From a virus: DNA of 28,316 nt. A program made the position numbers and the translations under genes. Positions 23,183 through 28,316 of the stretch are shown here, in pieces. Below the pieces are notes generated by a model. The model had not been told where the DNA came from and ran no database searches. It was given only the letters and a program-made list of their open reading frames with translations. Location: IMG/VR virus record IMGVR_UViG_3300028581_000190, positions 1-28,316 of that record. One strand, written 5' to 3'. How positions within the stretch are numbered: the stretch's first letter is position 1; each line of letters begins with the position of its first letter.

Positions 23183-24235
23183 TTATTCTTCTGTTTTGGA
23201 AATTTGATTTTCGAATGAATCTGCTCTTGTAGTCAAATATCCTTCAAATAAAGAAACTACTGTCGATTCAAACTTTTGTTTATCCGTATATCTTTCGACG
23301 GTCTCTTTCATTTTTTCAAAAATTTGTGGGTCGATGTTATCTTCCAACCAATCTTGTGCATAATCCGCAACCAAATCAGGTAATAAAGTTTGGTCCGTAA
23401 CCCAAATACCATTTTCTTCACTCATCCAATCAGGTGACAGGTTTGGAACTTTTCCAATCACAGGAACATTTGATTTCATAGATTCAAGTGGGAACGTACC
23501 AAAACCACTGTGGTCATCAATCCAAACACTCAAAAAACAATCCCTTAAAGAGTTCGCAAATTCTTTTTCAGATAAACCTCTTAAGTCTCTAAACGTAAAC
23601 CATCTATATTGTGGAAATTTCAAATAAAAGGTCTTAATCAAATTAATCGCATCACTCTGTTCTTTTGAATGGACTCCAATAATGGGCATTGCCGGAGTAG
23701 ATTTAGGTGTAAATTCTTCACTGATTAATGGGTCAATGATGTCGAAAGAAATTTGTCTCATGACTCTTTCAATATACTCTTTTTGTTTACTTGATGTTGT
23801 AATACATTTTAAAAATCCAAATTGATTCCAAGTTTGGCCTGGTTGTAAAGTTTCTAACATGTGTGCGTACTGTTGTGTTAAAACAATTTTAGCACAAGGA
23901 AGCTGTTTTACTTGGTCCATTACGTATCCAAAAATTTCAGGGATGACTAAAAAGTCCTCTGGTGAAATTTCTAAATTTTGTCCTTCGATTGCACGGTGAG
24001 GAATTGACATATACTCTTCATCTAACCATGCAACAACACCTGCATAATCAGCTTTTTCATGAAGTATAATTGGATTGAATCCATTATCTTTTAATGTTTT
24101 TGCCATTTGATATATAAGTCTTACTGAAGCCTTCGCATTACCTTTAGTGTCTTGAACTAAAAAATATATTCTGGCTTGCTTGTCTCTTAATATATTAATG
24201 GACTGTTTTACTTTTTCTTGAAGTTGGTTTTCCAT
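23183..24235 (-). CDS. Glycosyltransferase, GT-B fold (family 4-like)
   Basis: The 350 residues show two Rossmann-like halves. The N-terminal half has RIYFLVQDTKGNAKASVRLI (a donor-free opening strand with a Gly-rich turn) and VVAWLDEEY. The C-terminal half carries the nucleotide-sugar motif HSGFGTFPLESMKSNVPVIG (about 242-261), where the Glu of PLES corresponds to the second Glu of the E-x7-E motif and the first is replaced by Ser/His. The rest (DWMSEENGIWVTDQ) is typical of the last helices. A retaining glycosyltransferase is likely. It is co-operonic with the GT-A enzyme; the two starts and stops lie within 1-2 bases of each other. Confidence 0.85.
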   Translation of the reverse strand: MENQLQEKVKQSINILRDKQARIYFLVQDTKGNAKASVRLIYQMAKTLKDNGFNPIILHEKADYAGVVAWLDEEYMSIPHRAIEGQNLEISPEDFLVIPEIFGYVMDQVKQLPCAKIVLTQQYAHMLETLQPGQTWNQFGFLKCITTSSKQKEYIERVMRQISFDIIDPLISEEFTPKSTPAMPIIGVHSKEQSDAINLIKTFYLKFPQYRWFTFRDLRGLSEKEFANSLRDCFLSVWIDDHSGFGTFPLESMKSNVPVIGKVPNLSPDWMSEENGIWVTDQTLLPDLVADYAQDWLEDNIDPQIFEKMKETVERYTDKQKFESTVVSLFEGYLTTRADSFENQISKTEE

Positions 24236-24236
24236 A

Positions 24237-24521
24237 TTAATAATGATTGATAAGTTTTTTATTTAATAAACTATTGAACGCTAACCTAAAAGGGATACTA
24301 ACTTGTGCGTTAGATTTCATTCCAAGTTTTTCATCAACAATTTCTTGTTCATTCAAAACAGTGTCTAATAACATTTTAAGCATTTCGAATTTGATAATAT
24401 TAATTTTTGTTTCTGTTACTCCTGACTCTGAATCTTCACTGTCGTCAGTTTGACTCATATCAAGATAGTTTTCAATTTCATCTAAGTCGATAAAATAATT
24501 CTCACCTAATACTTGTATCAT
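24237..24521 (-). CDS. Unknown 94-residue protein in the sugar block
   Basis: The protein is not recognised. It opens with a strand (MIQVLGENYFIDLDEIENYL), has an acidic Ser/Asp linker (SQTDDSEDSESG) and ends with a helical part IIKFEMLKMLLDTVLNEQEI followed by SIPFRLAFNSLLNKKLINHY. It overlaps the HAD-like gene by 4 bases and ends one base before the glycosyltransferase start. The first half looks like a small regulatory or adaptor module. A role in the same process is inferred only from packing. Confidence 0.8.
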   Translation of the reverse strand: MIQVLGENYFIDLDEIENYLDMSQTDDSEDSESGVTETKINIIKFEMLKMLLDTVLNEQEIVDEKLGMKSNAQVSIPFRLAFNSLLNKKLINHY

Positions 24522-25117
24522 GTTATTTCTTGTATTTTTGTTTTTAATTCCTTAAGACTTGAAATATGAAATTCAGATTCAACATCATTATTATAAGTTG
24601 TGTTAAATTTAATTACAATTTTGTTTTTTGGATGATTCAATAATAGTTTAGGATTTGCCGTAAGTAAAATGTCTACAGAATCCCATAGTGAATTAATTGT
24701 GCTTTCGCTATAAAATCTAACGGATTCAACTAAACACCCAAATTTTGAAATAAAGAATAATGATGCGGGTTTTGATTTTCCAATTTCATCTGAAACAATA
24801 ATAATATCATGAGAATCTCTCATATCTAAGTAAAATTCATTCAAGTCCAAAAGACCTGAAGGCTCTACAGACCCCGCATGTCCAAAAATTTCCATGGTAT
24901 GCTCTTTATAAAGAAAATCATATAATTCATCTTCATTTCTGAATTTTAAATGTTTTGAAATATCTAAAGACGTTAAATCAGATAAAACTTCATATTGAAA
25001 GTTATCATCTTCATTTTCGTCTATGAACGGATTATTAAGAAACCATTTCTCATACTCTTGTTGTATTTTTTTTAGAGTGTCCCTCAATACTCCATTCAAT
25101 TCAATACCTATTTTCAT
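24518..25117 (-). CDS. HAD-superfamily-like protein with degenerate catalytic residues
   Basis: The 199 residues open MKIGIELNGVLRDTLKK, aligning with HAD motif I (hhhDxDGVLxD) but with Glu and Asn in place of the nucleophile Asp and general-acid Asp. Motif II is present as DIIIVSDEIG, and the Lys of motif III as SKPASLFFISKFG. The usual D-D pair of motif IV is missing from VDILLTANPK. An enzyme of the 5'-nucleotidase/phosphatase group is therefore likely to be inactive or repurposed. It overlaps PhoH by 4 bases upstream and the 94-residue gene by 4 bases downstream, so it is expressed with the sugar genes. Confidence 0.75.
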   Translation of the reverse strand: MKIGIELNGVLRDTLKKIQQEYEKWFLNNPFIDENEDDNFQYEVLSDLTSLDISKHLKFRNEDELYDFLYKEHTMEIFGHAGSVEPSGLLDLNEFYLDMRDSHDIIIVSDEIGKSKPASLFFISKFGCLVESVRFYSESTINSLWDSVDILLTANPKLLLNHPKNKIVIKFNTTYNNDVESEFHISSLKELKTKIQEIT

Positions 25118-25848
25118 TCTTCGTATTTTTCTAATATTTTAGATATTAATGGATTTCTAACAATATCTGTAGACTTGAATTCAAAAACACCAATATCATT
25201 CATATTTTGAAATTTTTTAAGAGCATCCCAAAGACCTGTTTGTGTTTTGTCTTTGTGTCTATCAAATTGTTCTAAATCTCCTGATATAAAAAATTTTGAG
25301 TTAAATCCTATTCTAGTTAATAACAATTTCATTTGACTTGGAGTTGAATTTTGGGCTTCCTCAAAAATTAAAATTGAGTTATCAATATTCATACCTCTCA
25401 TATAAGCTAACGCGAATACTTCTATAGCCTCGATTTCCTTTAATTTTTCCCTTGTATCTTTACCAATTATTTTGTTTAATAGGTAGTACGAAGGAAAAAT
25501 ATATGGGTCTAGTTTTTCTTCCACTCCACCAGGTAAACTACCTAGTTTTTCTTCGGCTTCCACTGCCGGTCTCACGATTATAATTTTTTCATAAGGAGTG
25601 TTAGGGTCAGATAATAAATCGACCGCACATTTCATTGCGATATAACTTTTTCCAACACCTGCAGGACCTGAACAAATACTAATTTGGTTGTTAGTCAATT
25701 TTTCGTAGTATTCTTTTTGACTTTCAGATAAAAATTTTTCTTTCGTTTTTCTCTTAATTATTGAACAGATTTGTTGTTTTTTATTTTTAATTGGGGTTTC
25801 TTCACTTGGTAAAGTTGCCGTTGGTTTTGGTTTTGTTGGTCTACCCAT
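25114..25848 (-). CDS. phoH: PhoH-like ATPase
   Basis: The 244 residues carry Walker A SGPAGVGKSYIAMKCA (about 60-75), the PhoH-specific VRPAVEAEEKLGSLPGGVEE (92-111), Walker B SILIFEEAQNSTPSQMK (158-174) and a final FISGDLEQFDRHK. PhoH proteins are P-loop NTPases often fused to RNase domains in bacteria; phages carry a short form and it is widespread in marine phage genomes. The biochemical role in phages is not settled: RNA handling or stress response under phosphate limitation have been proposed. Its position among sugar genes may simply reflect operon packing. The N-terminus is basic and Pro/Lys-rich. Confidence 0.93.
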   Translation of the reverse strand: MGRPTKPKPTATLPSEETPIKNKKQQICSIIKRKTKEKFLSESQKEYYEKLTNNQISICSGPAGVGKSYIAMKCAVDLLSDPNTPYEKIIIVRPAVEAEEKLGSLPGGVEEKLDPYIFPSYYLLNKIIGKDTREKLKEIEAIEVFALAYMRGMNIDNSILIFEEAQNSTPSQMKLLLTRIGFNSKFFISGDLEQFDRHKDKTQTGLWDALKKFQNMNDIGVFEFKSTDIVRNPLISKILEKYEE

Positions 25849-25854
25849 CCTAAA

Positions 25855-26949
25855 TTATTTAACTTTATGTTTTTTCAAACTCTGTGACTCTCGTTTATAT
25901 ACAGTATTACCTCCGTCAGGACTTTCATATATCCACACTGTTTCAAGTTGTTTTTTGTCAACTTGAGATTTTATCCATTGATATGTTTTCTTCAATCCAA
26001 CAGACAATGGCTGACTCACTTCCCACCCAATTTTTTCTCGATATAATTTGTTATCAGAATTTCTACCTTTAACTCCCAATGGGCACTTGAATCCATACTT
26101 TTTAACAAATTCTTCACCTTCAATATTTTTAATAGTTATATATTTTTCAGCGATTTCTATTGCCATTTTAGCTAACTGATTGATTGTAATCATTTCTTCA
26201 CTACCAATATTTACAGGACCTTCGAAATCAGATTCCATTAATTTAAGAACCGCTTCAACACATTCATCAACATACAAGAAAGAACGAGTTTGTAAACCAT
26301 TACCCCAAACTTCGATTTCCCCACCATTTTCAGTTTCAACAGCTTTTCGACACATAGCTGCAGGTGATTTTTCTCTACCCCCATTCCATGTACCTTGTGG
26401 TCCAAATATGTTGTGGAATCTGGCGATTCTGACATTTAATCCATAATTTCTACTGAAGGCTAAATAAAGTCTTTCAGAGAACAATTTTTCCCATCCATAC
26501 TCAGAATCAGGATTAGCGGGATAAGCCGAGGATTCTTCACAATTTGGATTGTCAGGGTCCATCTGATTGTGTTCGGGATACATACATGCTGAAGATGAGT
26601 AAAATAGTTTACCAACTTTTTTCTTAACCGCTTCACGAGCGACATTAAGATTAATGGTCGCTGAGTTGTACATTACATCTGCGTCGTGTTCCCCGGTAAA
26701 GATATATAACGCTCCTCCCATATCTGCCGCGAGTTGATAAACTTCATCAATACCCTCTTCGATTACTAATTCTACAACTTTGGGGTCAGTTAAATCTCCT
26801 AAAATAAATTCATGACAAAACTCGTCTTGAAAGAAGTATTCATGTTTTTTAATGTCGCATATTCTGACGTGATTTCCTTCTTCTTTTAACCTTTTGGCGA
26901 GGTGCCCACCTATGAACCCTCCTCCACCTAATACTACTATTTTTTTCAT
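25855..26949 (-). CDS. GDP-mannose 3,5-epimerase (plant GME-like)
   Basis: The 364 residues form an extended SDR epimerase. GGGGFIGG (8-15) binds NAD. QLAADMGGA, SSSACMYPE (Cys122), EYGWEKL (Tyr151, Lys155), ARFHNIFGPQGTWNGGREKS (Lys194), NGLQTRSFLYVDECVEAV, PVNIGSEEMITINQLA and VKGRNSDNKLYREKIGW match plant GDP-mannose 3,5-epimerase block by block. In the Arabidopsis enzyme the catalytic set is Cys145, Tyr174, Lys178 and Lys217; all four here are offset by exactly 23, as expected for a protein missing a plant N-terminal extension. The reaction converts GDP-D-mannose to GDP-L-galactose (and GDP-L-gulose). It lies between PhoH and an FkbM methyltransferase. Confidence 0.9.
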   Translation of the reverse strand: MKKIVVLGGGGFIGGHLAKRLKEEGNHVRICDIKKHEYFFQDEFCHEFILGDLTDPKVVELVIEEGIDEVYQLAADMGGALYIFTGEHDADVMYNSATINLNVAREAVKKKVGKLFYSSSACMYPEHNQMDPDNPNCEESSAYPANPDSEYGWEKLFSERLYLAFSRNYGLNVRIARFHNIFGPQGTWNGGREKSPAAMCRKAVETENGGEIEVWGNGLQTRSFLYVDECVEAVLKLMESDFEGPVNIGSEEMITINQLAKMAIEIAEKYITIKNIEGEEFVKKYGFKCPLGVKGRNSDNKLYREKIGWEVSQPLSVGLKKTYQWIKSQVDKKQLETVWIYESPDGGNTVYKRESQSLKKHKVK

Positions 26950-26954
26950 ATTAT

Positions 26955-27590
26955 TTATCTATTTTTCGATTCTTCAGCAATTTCATATTCGACTCCAAGA
27001 GATTCAAATATTTTACCACATGGAGTTTTATCGAATTTACATTTCGATAATTTTTCTTCATCAAAAAATGATGGATTAACCCACCAATCTTCAAAGTATA
27101 ATTCAGGATGATTGTCGTGAGATACGTCAGAACAAATTAATTTATAACCTTTTGATTCTAATAATTCTCTTTGAGGGATTTTTTCCTTTTGAACAAATTC
27201 ATCTCCCAAATAAGCATCGTGCTCGATTGTAATTATTTTGAATGTATAATCACTTGAAATTATCTTTTGTAAAAGTTTGAAACGGTCTCCACAACCTTCC
27301 ATATCCAACGTTAGATAATCTATTGTTTTGTCTGTATAATAGTCTTTTAATAAATCATTATAGTCAACATTCAAACAGTCTGATTGAATAAATTTACATT
27401 GTCTTTCTTTCCATTGTTGATTAAAATCTTGAATATCTATTGATATACCATCCCAACCATTTAATTCTAAAAGGTATGTGTTATTTATTTTTTTCGGTAA
27501 GGAACATCCGAGATCTAAAAATTTACCAGATTTTCCTTCTGTTAGGTAGTGAACAAATAAATCTTGTCCGCATTGTGAGTACGATTTCAT
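26955..27590 (-). CDS. FkbM-family methyltransferase
   Basis: The 211 residues begin MKSYSQCGQDLFVHYL, the S-Q-x-x-Q-D-x-F opening seen in FkbM-type methyltransferases, followed by GKFLDLGCS (SAM motif I, about 22-30) and WDGISIDI (motif II, 46-53). TIDYLTLDMEG (89-99) is the conserved FkbM block. Such enzymes O-methylate sugars and natural products; the acceptor here is unknown. It overlaps the upstream epimerase by 4 bases, and the GDP-mannose 3,5-epimerase follows 5 bases after its stop, so a methylated sugar product is a plausible joint output. Confidence 0.88.
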   Translation of the reverse strand: MKSYSQCGQDLFVHYLTEGKSGKFLDLGCSLPKKINNTYLLELNGWDGISIDIQDFNQQWKERQCKFIQSDCLNVDYNDLLKDYYTDKTIDYLTLDMEGCGDRFKLLQKIISSDYTFKIITIEHDAYLGDEFVQKEKIPQRELLESKGYKLICSDVSHDNHPELYFEDWWVNPSFFDEEKLSKCKFDKTPCGKIFESLGVEYEIAEESKNR

Positions 27591-28316
27591 TTTATTGATT
27601 TTATTATTTTATTTATCCCTTCTCTCAATGAGATTTCAGGTTTCCAAAATTTAAGGATATATGGGTCAGGGTCATTTTTTTTATTCATTTGAACTTCATC
27701 AATTTCGGTTGATGGAGTAATTTTGCAAGAGATTTGTTCATTTATTAATTCGGCAATTTCTAATACGGTGTTCCATTGAAAACTTGTGATATGTAAGTTT
27801 TTGTCTCTATCAATAGTTTCATATTGTTGAGATAAAATCATTAAAGCGTTTGAACAGTCTTCTGCATGAAGAAATTGTCTTTCTTCTTTACCATCCGTCA
27901 TCATTTTTATCTCACCTTCTTTTGCTTTAAGTATGAAGTCCGTAATAACATGGGATTTTTCAAAATCATGTTCAACTCCATAGACATTCCAAAATTTAAC
28001 AATCAAACCATTTAAGGATTTTGTATAAATTTCACCAATTGACTTACAAACTCCGTAAGGAGAATATGACATATTTGCCATTTGAGATGAAGCGAATATA
28101 AATGGTTTATTATATTTCTTTATTGTTTCAAATGTGAACAAAGTTAATCTTACATTGTTGTCAATAAATTCGTAAGTATGTTGATATTTTTTCAAATAAC
28201 GGGAACCTCCTACATCAAAGGCTAAAAACATAACAAAGTCAGTTTCTTTGATATAATCTTCTAAAACCCCTTGTACTCTTAAATCTTGAGACGAGTCCGA
28301 TTCAATGTCAAACTCA
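27587..28316 (-). CDS. NAD-dependent sugar epimerase/dehydratase, extended SDR (5' end outside window)
   Basis: The frame stays open to the right edge, adding at least 28 residues before the first in-window ATG at 28231, so that ATG is probably internal and the NAD-binding glycine motif lies beyond the window. Seen: IFASSQMANMSYSPYGVCKS with catalytic Ser and Tyr-x-x-x-Lys (Tyr59/Lys63 counted from the ATG at 28231), VKFWNVYGVEHDF (the RxxNVYGP-like block), DGKEERQFLHAEDCSNALMI (R-x-F-x-H-A-x-D) and ITSFQWNTVLEIAELI. These fit a UDP-/GDP-sugar epimerase or dehydratase. Substrate cannot be assigned. It is the most upstream gene of the sugar block in this window. Confidence 0.88.
   Translation of the reverse strand, partial: EFDIESDSSQDLRVQGVLEDYIKETDFVMFLAFDVGGSRYLKKYQHTYEFIDNNVRLTLFTFETIKKYNKPFIFASSQMANMSYSPYGVCKSIGEIYTKSLNGLIVKFWNVYGVEHDFEKSHVITDFILKAKEGEIKMMTDGKEERQFLHAEDCSNALMILSQQYETIDRDKNLHITSFQWNTVLEIAELINEQISCKITPSTEIDEVQMNKKNDPDPYILKFWKPEISLREGINKIIKSIK

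Noticed and set aside
1-28316. CRISPR array, diversity-generating retroelement, tRNA genes, integrase or insertion sequence
   Set aside because: No regularly spaced repeats, reverse transcriptase, cloverleaf-like segment, recombinase motif or terminal inverted repeats of a transposon could be seen.

Overview
The window is an AT-rich stretch of a T4-like (gp23/gp20/gp17-type) tailed-phage genome. It covers the head-assembly cluster, part of the baseplate/tail cluster, and the start of an accessory block. The best-supported host guess is a member of the Bacteroidota. The evidence is that start codons lack purine-rich Shine-Dalgarno tracts and often follow A-rich or T-rich leaders, that the phage-encoded ribosomal protein bS21 resembles the short Bacteroidota form, and that the bS21 gene is preceded by TATATTTG, matching the Bacteroidota -7 element TAnnTTTG. 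No tRNA, CRISPR array, integrase or insertion sequence was seen, and coding density is very high.

Bases 1-12954 are mostly plus strand. They hold a gene tail, an unknown acidic 424-residue protein, large terminase, portal, a probable prohead-core protein, an unknown 145-residue protein, prohead protease, a 69-residue protein, a hairpin terminator, an acidic scaffold, and the major capsid protein, which is followed by a second terminator. A free-standing HNH endonuclease and a 404-residue protein with a possible OmpA-like region follow. One minus-strand gene, bS21, is embedded between portal and protease with its own host-type promoter. Bases 12971-14387 are a mixed-strand patch: a secreted CAP-domain protein and a small unknown gene on the minus strand, then a cysteine-containing 231-residue protein on the plus strand. 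From 14380 to the end everything is minus strand: small accessory genes and a second HNH endonuclease, then virion genes (500-residue protein, gp5-like hub/spike, 70-residue protein, 698-residue protein, 122-residue protein). Upstream of these lies one tightly packed block: late sigma factor, two glycosyltransferases, a 94-residue protein, a HAD-like protein with lost catalytic residues, PhoH, a plant-type GDP-mannose 3,5-epimerase, an FkbM methyltransferase and a truncated NAD-sugar epimerase.

Two patterns tie the window together. First, TATTTAT occurs in the direction of transcription within 27 bases of ten gene starts. It precedes only genes with some intergenic space, and a T4 gp55-like sigma factor is encoded here, so it is a candidate late promoter. 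Second, the capsid protein, the protease, a probable core protein and several otherwise unrelated accessory proteins carry a short terminal segment ending in (I/L)-x-E. In T4 this is the prohead-protease cleavage signature, so the accessory proteins may be packaged in the head. The sugar-nucleotide and glycosyltransferase genes suggest modification of a glycan on the virion, on DNA or on the host surface; the sequence does not say which.
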